DNA of 13,283 nucleotides from Phocaeicola sp. (GTDB lineage Bacteria; Bacteroidota; Bacteroidia; Bacteroidales; Bacteroidaceae): assembly GCA_020026225.1 (NCBI GenBank), contig JAHHQU010000056.1, positions 1-13,283 on the forward strand, read 5' to 3'. The notes under the pieces were generated by a model. It saw only the letters and a list, made by a program, of their open reading frames with translations, was not told where the DNA came from and did not search any database. Both the position numbers and the translations under genes were made by a program. Shown here one piece after another: positions 1 through 7,020 of the stretch (the first letter of the stretch is position 1; each line of letters begins with the position of its first letter).

Positions 1-55
1 CGGACATGATCACGACGGACATGATCACGACGGACATGATCACGACGGACATGAT
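1..55 (+). repeat. 15-bp tandem repeat encoding a His/Asp-rich loop
   Basis: Three complete 15-bp units and a partial fourth run from the first base of the window, with no substitutions between units. Read in the gene frame (first full codon at base 2), each unit encodes Gly-His-Asp-His-Asp. The array lies inside the solute-binding protein gene and probably extends upstream of the window. His/Asp-rich loops of this kind are typical of ZnuA/AdcA-type zinc-binding proteins. Near-identical units can expand or contract by slippage in whole-residue steps without breaking the frame. Confidence 0.9.
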
Positions 56-595
56 GAGGAAAACGATGAACATATTTGGTTGTCCCTAACAAGAGCCAAA
101 ACATCTGTTCGTGCGATTGCAGATCAATTTGCAAAAGCTGATCCTACTCACGCAGAGATTTACAGAACCAATGCACAAAACTATGAAACAAAGCTGGATG
201 CTCTGGATGAGGAATATCAGGCAGCTTCGACTTCCGGACATACAGATACATTGCTGTTTGCGGATCGTTTTCCATTTTTCTACATGGCAGACGATTATGG
301 CCTGAACTATTACGCAGCTTTTACCGGATGCTCCGCAGAATCTGAAGCAAGTTTTGAAACAGTTGCATTACTGGCACAGAAAATGGATGAACTTGGTCTA
401 AAAAACGTACTTACAATTGAAAACAGAACGCACAAGATTCCTGAAACCGTTATTGAAAGTACTAAAACAAAAGATCAGACTATCCTTACCATGAATTCCT
501 TGCAGTCTGTTACAGAGAACCAGATCATGGACGGGATGACATATCTGGATGTTATGCAGTCCAATCTTGACGTATTGAAGACTGCTTTGCAGTAA
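2..595 (+). CDS. znuA: Zinc ABC transporter solute-binding protein, 5'-truncated (ZnuA-like)
   Basis: This is the C-terminal part (about 197 residues) of a metal-binding protein of the cluster A-I/TroA family; the start lies upstream of the window. It captures Zn2+ (possibly Mn2+) outside the cell and delivers it to the ABC permease. The visible part opens with repeated Gly-His-Asp-His-Asp units, the mobile His-rich loop typical of zinc members. Then comes the family motif HIWLS, whose His is normally a metal ligand, and after it the second lobe with the stretch DRFPFFYMADDYGL and the Asp/Glu-rich region ending in TYLDVMQSNLDVL. The gene ends 17 bases before the ATPase gene, so they form one operon. 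The Zn assignment rests on the His-rich loop and the neighbours. An upstream Zur site is likely but is not in view. Confidence 0.9.
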   Translation, partial: GHDHDGHDHDGHDHDGHDEENDEHIWLSLTRAKTSVRAIADQFAKADPTHAEIYRTNAQNYETKLDALDEEYQAASTSGHTDTLLFADRFPFFYMADDYGLNYYAAFTGCSAESEASFETVALLAQKMDELGLKNVLTIENRTHKIPETVIESTKTKDQTILTMNSLQSVTENQIMDGMTYLDVMQSNLDVLKTALQ

Positions 596-612
596 GTAGC
601 GGAGGTCATGCT

Positions 613-1320
613 ATGACATTACTTTCCTGCAAAGATATTACATTAGGATATGGTTCCACAAAGGTCGTTGAACATCTTTCGTTTCAAGTAAACGAAGGAG
701 ATTACCTTTGCATTGTTGGAGAAAACGGTTCAGGAAAGAGTACTCTTATGAAAACCTGTCTTGGCTTGATTCGGCCTATCTCAGGGGATATTGTATTTGG
801 TGACGGACTGAAACAGACAGAACTCGGATATCTTCCGCAGCAAACTGCCATTCAAAGAGATTTTCCTGCATCATGCAAAGAAATTGTACTGTCCGGTTGT
901 TTGAATCAATGTGGATTGCGTCCGTTTTACAGTAAACAGCAAAAGCAAAAGGCAGATCGGGCGATTCAACAAATGGGCATCTCCCATTTGTCAAAGTGCT
1001 GTTACAGTGAATTGTCCGGCGGCCAGCAGCAGCGAGTGCTGCTGGCACGTGCTCTGTGCGCAACAGGAAAGCTGCTTCTTTTGGATGAACCTGTAGCAGG
1101 CTTGGACCCAAAAGTAACCTCAGGAATGTATACCTTGATTCGGCAGCTGCACAAAAGCGGAATTACAATTATGATGATCACCCATGATATTGCTGCAGCC
1201 GTTCAGAATGCAACTCACATTCTTCATATCGACCGGCGACAATCTTTTTGGGGAACAAACGCACAGTATCAGCAACATCCCCCTATCCCCTGCCCTCATC
1301 ATGAGGAGGTGCAGTCATGA
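613..1320 (+). CDS. znuC: Zinc ABC transporter ATP-binding protein (ZnuC-like)
   Basis: This 235-residue cytoplasmic ATPase powers metal uptake through the permease encoded next. Walker A is GENGSGKST (residues 36-44), the Q-loop Gln is near residue 76, the signature LSGGQQQR is at 134-141, Walker B LLLLDEP ends near 160, and the switch His is in MITHD at about 191. Length and motif order match the ZnuC/MntB/TroB family. The ATG at 613 has GGAGG at 601-605, a good spacing. The stop codon overlaps the start of the permease gene in an ATGA arrangement, so the two are translationally coupled. The gene appears intact. Metal specificity cannot be read from the ATPase; zinc is inferred from the binding protein. 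Confidence 0.95.
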   Translation: MTLLSCKDITLGYGSTKVVEHLSFQVNEGDYLCIVGENGSGKSTLMKTCLGLIRPISGDIVFGDGLKQTELGYLPQQTAIQRDFPASCKEIVLSGCLNQCGLRPFYSKQQKQKADRAIQQMGISHLSKCCYSELSGGQQQRVLLARALCATGKLLLLDEPVAGLDPKVTSGMYTLIRQLHKSGITIMMITHDIAAAVQNATHILHIDRRQSFWGTNAQYQQHPPIPCPHHEEVQS

Positions 1321-2162
1321 CTCATATGCTTCATACACTTATGATGTACTTCCAATATCCGTTTGTGCGCCGTGCACTAATCGTTGGTGTTCTTATTGCC
1401 TTATGCGCCTCCTTATTAGGAGTAACTTTGGTACTGAAGCGTTTTTCTTTTATTGGCGACGGCTTGTCTCATGTTGCATTTGGCATCATGTGTGTGGCTG
1501 CAATTATGCACATGACAAATGATATGCTGCTGATTCTTCCTGTAACAATTATTTGTGCCATTCTTTTGCTAAGTGGAGGAAGCAAGGTCAAAATCAAAGG
1601 AGATGCCGCGATTGCAATGTTGTCTGTAAGTGCACTTGCCATCGGATATTTATTGATGAATGTTTTCTCAGCATCAGCCAATGTTTCGGGAGATGTGTGC
1701 ACAACGCTTTTTGGTTCAACATCCATTCTGACTTTAACCAACGGGCAAGTTTGGCTCAGTGTCTTTCTGTCGATCTTTGTGATTGCGACCTATATAGTAT
1801 TTTATAACAAAATATTCGCAGTTACTTTTGATGAAACTTTTTCAAAAGCAACCGGACTGCAAGTGAAAAAATATAATCTGCTGATTGCAGTTGTGATTGC
1901 TGTCATCATTGTTTTGGCAATGAAGCTGGTTGGTTCTCTGCTGATCTCTGCTCTCATTATATTCCCGGCATTGTCAGCAATGCGGCTTTACAAGAATTAT
2001 CGAGCGGTCATTATCTGTTCGGTAATTCTTTCCGTGATCTGCACAGCTTTTGGGATCGTGGTTGCTGTTGTTGCCGGTACTCCCGTAGGGTCCACAATCG
2101 TGGCAGTTGATTTGGCTGCTTTTTTGCTGTCCTATGTAATCGGAGGCTTCAGACATGCGTAA
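1317..2162 (+). CDS. znuB: Zinc ABC transporter permease (ZnuB-like, ABC-3 family)
   Basis: This 281-residue integral membrane protein has about eight hydrophobic segments and forms the translocation channel with the ATPase. N-terminal features include FQYPFVRRALIVGVLIALCASLLG and the motif KRFSFIGDGLSHVAFG, which is characteristic of ABC-3 metal permeases. The C-terminal half carries the cytoplasmic coupling region around KLVGSLLISALIIFPA, also a family hallmark. The start overlaps the ATPase stop by 4 bases and has GAGGAGG at 1303-1309. The end overlaps the lipoprotein start by 8 bases. No frame disruption is visible. Confidence 0.95.
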   Translation: MTHMLHTLMMYFQYPFVRRALIVGVLIALCASLLGVTLVLKRFSFIGDGLSHVAFGIMCVAAIMHMTNDMLLILPVTIICAILLLSGGSKVKIKGDAAIAMLSVSALAIGYLLMNVFSASANVSGDVCTTLFGSTSILTLTNGQVWLSVFLSIFVIATYIVFYNKIFAVTFDETFSKATGLQVKKYNLLIAVVIAVIIVLAMKLVGSLLISALIIFPALSAMRLYKNYRAVIICSVILSVICTAFGIVVAVVAGTPVGSTIVAVDLAAFLLSYVIGGFRHA

Positions 2163-2844
2163 ATTGCGTAGCCTTTCATTGATAACTGTGATGATTTTGA
2201 GCATATGCCTGACCGCTTGTTCAAAAAAACATACGGATCGATTGTCTGTATCTGAGCCCGCTACTTCGCCTGCTCCGATGCAGACAAATGAACCAACAGT
2301 TCCGGAGACGCCAACTGAAATACCAGCCCAATCAGAATCTTCTGGTGTCCAAGATAGATCTTCTGTGGATACCTCCCAATCTCACACAGCACCTAAAATT
2401 TCTGAGGCGATTCCGTCTACGAGTGACAGCGAGCACTCCGCATCTGAAACGGTTGCTCCCGAACGGATAAAAGTCGATATCGATTTGACCGGATTCAGTG
2501 CCAATATGCTGTATGCTGAAGTATATAACATAGGAATTTCTCCGGAAGAGTATTCGGGCAAGGTAATTAAATTAACTGGTGAATTTGCACGTTTCCCACA
2601 AGATGTTGACCAAAACGGAAATCCCACATCCGATGAGGAGATATTTGTCTGTATAATCAGCGATGCTATGGCATGCTGTGCAACCGGTATCGAATTTATG
2701 CCCGAAAAGGGATCGTCGTTTTGGACAAGCTATCCCAAAGCTGGAGAGAAAATTACAGTCACCGGACTTTGTGATGTTTTTTTTGACAAAAGTGGGTTTA
2801 CCGTCATACAACTTGATAACGCTACTGTTGAACAAAGCGATTGA
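2155..2844 (+). CDS. Lipoprotein with a C-terminal Cys-Cys domain, part of the zinc operon
   Basis: This is a 229-residue secreted lipoprotein. Residues 1-22 form a lipoprotein signal with a positive start, a hydrophobic core and the lipobox LTAC (Cys22 lipidated). Residues 23-100 are a Ser/Thr/Pro/Glu-rich linker that spans the wall. Residues 105-229 are a compact domain with EEYSGKVIKLTGEF, then a Cys-Cys pair in DAMACCATGIEF, then GEKITVTGLCDVFF. The phrases 'S-PEEY-GK-I-LTG', 'CC' and 'G-VTG' recall the C-terminal domain of YcgQ (DUF1980) proteins, which occur with metal-related transport genes in Firmicutes; this link is by eye. The start overlaps the permease end by 8 bases and has GGAGG at 2142-2146. 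Operon position suggests a metal-related accessory role, but the function is unknown. A terminator follows. Confidence 0.85.
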   Translation: MRKLRSLSLITVMILSICLTACSKKHTDRLSVSEPATSPAPMQTNEPTVPETPTEIPAQSESSGVQDRSSVDTSQSHTAPKISEAIPSTSDSEHSASETVAPERIKVDIDLTGFSANMLYAEVYNIGISPEEYSGKVIKLTGEFARFPQDVDQNGNPTSDEEIFVCIISDAMACCATGIEFMPEKGSSFWTSYPKAGEKITVTGLCDVFFDKSGFTVIQLDNATVEQSD

Positions 2845-2955
2845 AGAGCATATGACATCTAGCTAAGGTTTGTGTAAAGCCGTTGCATCAATACTAGCAA
2901 AATCCTTCAAAATGGTGCTGAATAGGAACTCAAAAATATCTGGCAAGTAAAATGG

Positions 2956-3006
2956 AACTCCCGGAAGAGTCTGCCGATACGGTCAGCTCCTTCCGGGAGT
3001 TTTTCT
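2956..3006 (+). terminator. Intrinsic terminator of the zinc operon
   Basis: A perfect 12-bp stem, AACTCCCGGAAG at 2956-2967 pairing with CTTCCGGGAGTT at 2990-3001, encloses a 22-base loop. The loop can itself fold as a smaller CTG-CCG / CGG-CAG hairpin. The stem runs directly into TTTTTC. This is the strongest terminator in the window and marks the end of the zinc-uptake operon. Confidence 0.92.
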
Positions 3007-3026
3007 GTGTTCGTCTTCTTTTACAG

Positions 3027-3054
3027 TTGAATAAAGCGAAAAGTCAGATATAAC
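3027..3054 (+). promoter_or_regulatory. Candidate sigma-A promoter of the acetyltransferase remnant
   Basis: A -35-like TTGAAT (3027-3032) and a -10-like TATAAC (3049-3054) are separated by 16 bases, just after the zinc-operon terminator. It lies 80 bases upstream of the ATG at 3135, which has its own GGGAG site at 3123-3127. The match is reasonable but made by eye. Confidence 0.5.
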
Positions 3055-3134
3055 GAAAGAAAATATCAGTTGCGGCGAATGGAAATGAGGTGCCGCAGTT
3101 GTAAAGTACCGGACTGCAATATGGGAGATATCTG

Positions 3135-3287
3135 ATGAACTACACCATACGAGAGATAAAACAAGAGGAATATGCTCTGCTGAGTGACTTTTTGTACGAG
3201 GCGATTTATATTCCGGAGGGGGTCGAGCCTCTGCCCAGATCCGTGCTATCTCTTCCGGAATTACATGAGTATATCGTTGACTGCGGT
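3135..3287 (+). pseudogene. GNAT acetyltransferase, N-terminal fragment
   Basis: About 50 residues starting MNYTIREIKQEEYALLSDFL resemble the N-terminal strand and first helices of a GNAT-family N-acetyltransferase (compare the usual ...FLYEAI-IPEGVE... opening of clostridial members). The acetyl-CoA binding region is absent. At about residue 50 the reading frame passes without a stop into an unrelated alpha/beta-hydrolase sequence, so a deletion has joined two genes. The start has a good ribosome binding site (GGGAG at 3123-3127) and an upstream promoter candidate, so the fusion could still be transcribed. It cannot be an active acetyltransferase. Confidence 0.7.
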
Positions 3288-3694
3288 CTTTCCTTGGGAG
3301 CGATCCTTGCGCTGGATTACGCCATCCGGCACGCAAATCAGGTATCCTCTCTGATTTTGATCGGGGTACAGTACAAGGTTGCCACCTTGCTGATCGACCT
3401 TCAAAATCTTATCTTCCGCTGTATGCCACACAAAACCTTTGAAGCTATGTGTATATCAAAAAGCAACATGATACAGCTGTCCCACTCCATTCGTTCTCTG
3501 GATTTTAGATCAAAGTGAAATGTCCTGTGACCATTGTCTGCGACGAAAAGGATCACCCAAACAGAAAGGCACCCAAACAACTGAACGCACTGCTGCCGCA
3601 ATCGCAATTGCAAATCATTGCCGGCGCAGAACATGAAGCCAACAAATGCGCCACGAAATGGATTGCCGCAATCGTCAACAAAGCAAATCTGTAA
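3285..3694 (+). pseudogene. Alpha/beta hydrolase, N-terminally deleted and frameshifted
   Basis: From about 3285 the reading resembles an alpha/beta hydrolase from the nucleophile elbow onward: GLSLGAILALDYA (Ser nucleophile in G-L-S-L-G), then VSSLILIGVQYK. The frame ends at TGA 3516-3518. Shifting frame at the AAA at 3512-3514 restores the rest of the fold: CPVTIVCDEKDHPN (the acid strand) and LQIIAGAEHEANK (the catalytic His region), ending at TAA 3692-3694. One A missing from this short run explains the break. The N-terminal half of the hydrolase (oxyanion and cap start) has been replaced by the acetyltransferase fragment. The gene is therefore dead by two separate events, unless the frameshift is a sequencing error. 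Confidence 0.8.
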
Positions 3695-3840
3695 GCCCTG
3701 TGGCGATATTACGGCATTGAGAATATGCCATTTGATTTGCAGTTAATTTTTCCCCTTGAAAGTTAAAAGCGGTCAATGGAAAAGTACCATTCAGACTTCT
3801 GCGATAATCATACAGATGAACTGCAAGGGAGACAGAAAAC

Positions 3841-3999
3841 ATGAAACCGCACGAAACGATCCAACAGCATCGGCTGGCTAAAAATCACACGCAGGAGCCA
3901 GTTGCAAGCTATCTGGGAGTCACAGCTCCGGCGGTCAATAAATGGGAAAAGGAATTTCTTATCCCGATATTACCTTATAAAATACCAATTTTTTCTTAA
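3841..3999 (+). pseudogene. XRE-family regulator, truncated and frameshifted
   Basis: The ATG at 3841 (preceded by GGGAGACAG) opens a 52-residue frame whose first 38 residues form a Cro/C1-type helix-turn-helix: ETIQQHRLAKNHTQE then VASYLGVTAPAVNKWEK. Family members usually continue KWEKG-SYPDI-LLP. Here, shifting frame at the AAAA run (3947-3950) restores GISYPDITL before a TAA at 3978-3980. So one A has been lost and the C-terminal dimerisation part is also gone. It is a remnant of a DNA-binding regulator and is unlikely to be functional beyond an isolated HTH. It is separate from the TetR gene that follows. Confidence 0.75.
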
Positions 4000-4005
4000 G
4001 ACAGC

Positions 4006-4034
4006 TTGACAAAAACAAGGGCTTGATGTAGAAT
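4006..4034 (+). promoter_or_regulatory. Promoter of the tetR gene
   Basis: A consensus -35 TTGACA (4006-4011) and a -10 TAGAAT (4029-4034) are separated by exactly 17 bases. The promoter lies 47 bases upstream of the tetR ATG, and the -10 is the left end of a large palindrome. This arrangement predicts autorepression. Confidence 0.85.
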
Positions 4035-4064
4035 AACACTGTTATCAATAACATCGTTATTCTA
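4029..4064. promoter_or_regulatory. Double palindromic operator, probably bound by TetR
   Basis: The 36-base segment has a dyad centred between 4046 and 4047. The outer arms are TAGAATAAC (4029-4037) and GTTATTCTA (4056-4064), and the inner arms are GTTAT (4041-4045) and ATAAC (4048-4052). It can equally be read as two consecutive 13-base palindromes of the form ATAAC-N3-GTTAT (4033-4045 and 4048-4060). It covers the -10 box and the likely transcription start, as expected for a TetR-type autoregulatory operator holding one or two dimers. The binding partner is inferred from the adjacent gene. Confidence 0.8.
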
Positions 4065-4080
4065 CTGGAAAGGATAAAAA

Positions 4081-4692
4081 ATGGCCGTCAAGAATCATTC
4101 GCTGGATAATAAGATCATCGAAGCTGCTACGACCGAGTTCCTTGAGTTTGGCTTTCAAGGTGCGTCTCTTCGTCGCATTGCCCAACGGGCAAATCTCAGC
4201 ACTGGAGCTCTTTACACCCGATACGAGAGCAAAGATGCTCTATTTTGTTCCATTGTTAAAGATATCCTTTCTGAAATCAGCTATGAGTTTGAGCCGATTC
4301 GGCAAGGCTATATGGATGCACAAAAAAGCAACAGTGTCGAGGCTGTTTTAGAGGCGATACGGCAGGAAGAAAGAGTGTATCAAACAATTCTTTTAAAATA
4401 CTATGATCAGTGTGTGTTATTTTTCTGCCAAAGCGACGGCAGCTCCCTGCAAGCCAAGCTGGAACAGCTTCTGTCATATAAAGCAACGGAAACTGTTGCT
4501 TTTTTGGAAAATATTTCACAAAAAGAAGTGAATGCAGATGGTGTTGAAATGCTGTTAGCACAGCAATTTTACTGCTATCGAACACTTCTTCAAAAGAGGT
4601 TAAGCAGAGAAAAGACCATGGCCTGTCTAAAAATGGTAGAGAATTTTCATGAAGCGGGCTGGAAGGAGCTTTTTCGGCAAATCATGAATTAA
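4081..4692 (+). CDS. TetR/AcrR-family transcriptional regulator
   Basis: This 203-residue protein has an N-terminal TetR HTH at about residues 10-55: IIEAATTEFLEFGFQGASL, RRIAQRANLSTGALYTRY, and then ESKDALF. The C-terminal helical part (60-203) is divergent and would hold the ligand pocket and dimer interface. It sits directly downstream of a strong promoter with a double palindrome and upstream of a transporter cluster in the same direction. It is therefore most likely a repressor of itself and of the ECF/ABC genes, relieved by the transported compound or a related ligand. The start has AAAGGA nearby. The gene is intact, in contrast to the broken transporter genes that follow. The ligand cannot be predicted. 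Confidence 0.92.
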   Translation: MAVKNHSLDNKIIEAATTEFLEFGFQGASLRRIAQRANLSTGALYTRYESKDALFCSIVKDILSEISYEFEPIRQGYMDAQKSNSVEAVLEAIRQEERVYQTILLKYYDQCVLFFCQSDGSSLQAKLEQLLSYKATETVAFLENISQKEVNADGVEMLLAQQFYCYRTLLQKRLSREKTMACLKMVENFHEAGWKELFRQIMN

Positions 4693-4703
4693 CCTTAGGA
4701 AGT

Positions 4704-4742
4704 ATATGTCGCAGTCAGAATAGAATGGCTGCGACATATTTC
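4704..4742 (+). terminator. Hairpin after tetR, weak or partial terminator
   Basis: ATATGTCGCAG (4704-4714) pairs perfectly with CTGCGACATAT (4729-4739), and three further pairs including one G-U extend it inward to leave an 8-base loop. Only TTTC follows, so termination is probably partial. It could limit read-through from tetR into the ECF gene. Confidence 0.55.
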
Positions 4743-4751
4743 AAGAAACAA

Positions 4752-4767
4752 GTTAGTCAACACTAAC
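4752..4767. promoter_or_regulatory. Palindrome upstream of the ECF gene, possible second operator
   Basis: GTTAGT and ACTAAC form a perfect 6-bp inverted repeat around a 4-base spacer (CAAC). It ends 16 bases before the ATPase start codon and just upstream of its AAAGGA site. The outer GTTA/TAAC is shared with the tetR operator, but the spacing differs, so binding by the same TetR is only a possibility. I see no convincing -35/-10 next to it. Confidence 0.45.
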
Positions 4768-4783
4768 CGCAACAGAAAGGACA

Positions 4784-6991
4784 ATGGGCCAATCCATGGA
4801 GCATGATCGAAAAGAAAACATAAAGTTTGACTTGAACTTCACTTATGGTGGAGCCAGCCAAATAGCACTCTGCAATGTGAGCGGTTCTATCGAAAAATGG
4901 TACTGTATTGTTCTGTGTGGGGGAAGTGGCTGTGGAAAATCCACTCTCCTGCGTTGTATCAATCGACTGGTCCCTGATTTTTATGAGGGAGACTTTGATG
5001 GCTACTGCTATATAAATGGCACAGATACATCCTCCATGTCCATCGGTGATGTGGGTGAATTCGCTGCTTCTGTGTTTCAAGACCCACGAAGTCAGTTTTA
5101 CACTACCAACACCTCATCAGAAGCCGCTTTTGCGCTGGAGAACTATGGGTTTCCTCATAGGGAAATTGAACGACGTGTAAATGATGCATTCTCAGAGTTT
5201 GGCCTCGAAAAGCTCAAAGACAGAAATGTTTTTGAGCTTTCCAGCGGTGAACGACAATTGATTGCGATACTGTCAGCACAAGCGCTTAATGAAAACATCC
5301 TGCTTTTAGATGAGCCAACTGCTAATCTGGATGCGGCAGCGGTTAGGGAGCTTGCACATGTTCTTACGGAACTGAAAAGATGTGGAAAAACAATCATAAT
5401 CAGCGAGCATCGTCTCTATTATCTACTGGATATTGCAGACCAATACTGGCTGATGGATCATAGAGAAATTACTGCACACTATTCTAAAAGAGAAATGCTG
5501 AGCTTCACACAAGAAGAGCTTCATAAGAAATCCCTCCGCGTGTTGGATTTAAAGCGCATTGAAGCAGACCTGTCTCAGAGAATTATACCGCAGCAGCAGA
5601 ACTGCTTGAAGGCAGAGAATATTACTTTTTTCCTATCAGAAGTACGCTGATGTCGTTCTGGACAAAGTCTCATTTGAAGCAAGGAGCGGTCAGGTCATCG
5701 GTTTGATCGGTTCCAATGGAAGCGGAAAAACGACGCTTGGAAAACTGATTGCAGGATTTTTCAGACCCGGTAGCGGCACATTCTACTGGAACGACAAACC
5801 TCAGACTCCTAAAACGCTTGTCCAAAAAAGTATCTTTACCATGAAGGAGGCTGAATTCCAGTTGTTTACAAATTCTGTTTGGAACGAACTTCTGTATGGC
5901 AGAACAGCAACGCCGCAGCTAAAAAATGAGGTAGAGCAAAAACTCAAGCAATTCTCCCTTTGGAAGTTCAGAAACAGACATCCATTTTTGCTTTCCGGCG
6001 GTCAAATGCAAAAGCTTACCTTGCTGCTTTCCTACTTTTCTCCAAAGCCTATCGCCGTTCTGGACGAACCGACGGCGGGGTTGGATGAAAAAAGCCTGCA
6101 ATGTTGTATTGTATTGATCAACGAAATGCAAAAAATAAAGTCGTTTTCATTATCACACATGACATGGAGCTGATTTTCAAAACCTGCGGCCACTGTCTGT
6201 GTATTTCTGAGGGTAGCGTATTGCAAGAATTTGATCTCTATCAAAAAGATACAATAACGAAACTCTCCCAATATATGGATTGTGAATTCAGTCTTTCGGA
6301 CAATGAGTGGCCGTTACAGAAGAAAAAAGTCAAACGACTTTGTGATCCCAGAATTAAATTTCTTTATCTTTTCGCAGCACTCCTTATTAGCCTCATTACA
6401 GACACGGTGTTCATTACAGGTGTTATGATTTCCCGCCTGATCCTTACGCTGTATGAGGAGCGTTATGCCACAGCTTTTTCATATTCACTTCTTTACGCAG
6501 CCATCTTTCTTGGTTATTACCTTGCCCCGCAATCCATTATGCTGTTCATCACCCATTATTTCCCGCGATTTTTGCCTGTTTGTCTTGCACTGACAGCTGT
6601 AGTTGAAAGCGGAGATACCGGTCGGCTCAGTGCAGCTTTAAGGAATTGTCACTGCTCGGAAAAAGCTGTTATGATTGCAAGTGTTGTGTTCCGATTCTTC
6701 CCGGTGCTATGCAGAGATCTTAAAATCATGGATCAGTCGATTCGAACAAAGAATCTTAACTGTGGGATTATGCAGAAAATTCATTGCTTGCCCCAGTATT
6801 TTGAAAACATCGTTGTTCCGATGATGTTCCGTGTGATTCGAATTGCGGAAAGCCTTTCTGCTTCAGCCGAGACAAGAGGGATCGCCATGAATAGAAGGCG
6901 AGATTCCTATATAAAACTGCATCTCTGCGGTTCGGACATCCTGCTGGCAGTTTTTCTCGCAGCATCTATGTTGTTTGGAATTATCCTATAA
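4784..6991 (+). pseudogene. ECF transporter ATPase-ATPase-T fusion, two frameshifts
   Basis: The ATG at 4784 (AAAGGA site at 4775-4780) opens a tandem ECF ATPase fused to a T component, about 735 residues if repaired. Domain 1 has GGSGCGKST, Q-loop VFQDPRSQF, signature LSSGE, Walker B LLLDEPTANLD and switch His in ISEHR. Its frame ends at TGA 5648-5650 because the T run at 5626-5631 has one extra T; correcting it gives ITFSYQKYADVVLD and continues into domain 2. Domain 2 has GSNGSGKTT, LLSGGQMQK, VLDEPTAGLD and ITHD. A second break lies in the A run at 6130-6135 (one A short), after which the frame continues to 6991 through the T component. The ATPases would energise import with the S component encoded next. 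Unless these are sequencing errors, only domain 1 is made. Confidence 0.88.
6275..6991 (+). CDS. ECF transporter T component (EcfT/CbiQ-like), fused to the ATPase frame
   Basis: This is the C-terminal part of the broken ECF gene, open to TAA at 6989-6991. It begins with a basic stretch and CDPRIKFLYLF, the usual opening of T components. Several membrane segments follow (about 6355-6450, 6475-6560, 6570-6600, 6940-6985), then the cytoplasmic coupling-helix signature SASAETRGIA, an Ala-x-x-Arg-Gly motif that contacts the ATPases. In sense, it links the ATP-hydrolysing pair to the S component. No stop separates it from the second ATPase domain. The only nearby in-frame ATG (6275) has no ribosome binding site, so a fusion is the better reading. 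An independent start at 6275 is possible but weak. Confidence 0.8.
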   Translation: MDCEFSLSDNEWPLQKKKVKRLCDPRIKFLYLFAALLISLITDTVFITGVMISRLILTLYEERYATAFSYSLLYAAIFLGYYLAPQSIMLFITHYFPRFLPVCLALTAVVESGDTGRLSAALRNCHCSEKAVMIASVVFRFFPVLCRDLKIMDQSIRTKNLNCGIMQKIHCLPQYFENIVVPMMFRVIRIAESLSASAETRGIAMNRRRDSYIKLHLCGSDILLAVFLAASMLFGIIL

Positions 6992-7020
6992 AATAAAAAC
7001 ATGAATATGGAGGGAAACCT

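Noticed and set aside
1..55. Tandem repeats at the left edge as a possible CRISPR array
   Set aside because: Units are 15 bases, directly adjacent with no spacers, and translate in frame as a His/Asp-rich protein loop.
3071..3097. TGCGGC / GCCGCA inverted repeat before the acetyltransferase fragment
   Set aside because: The stem is only 6 bp with a 15-base loop, with no T run and no link to a known regulatory fold.
4029..4064. Fur-type iron box at the tetR promoter
   Set aside because: The arms do not follow the GATAAT/ATTATC pattern well, and the two ATAAC-N3-GTTAT units fit a TetR-style operator better.
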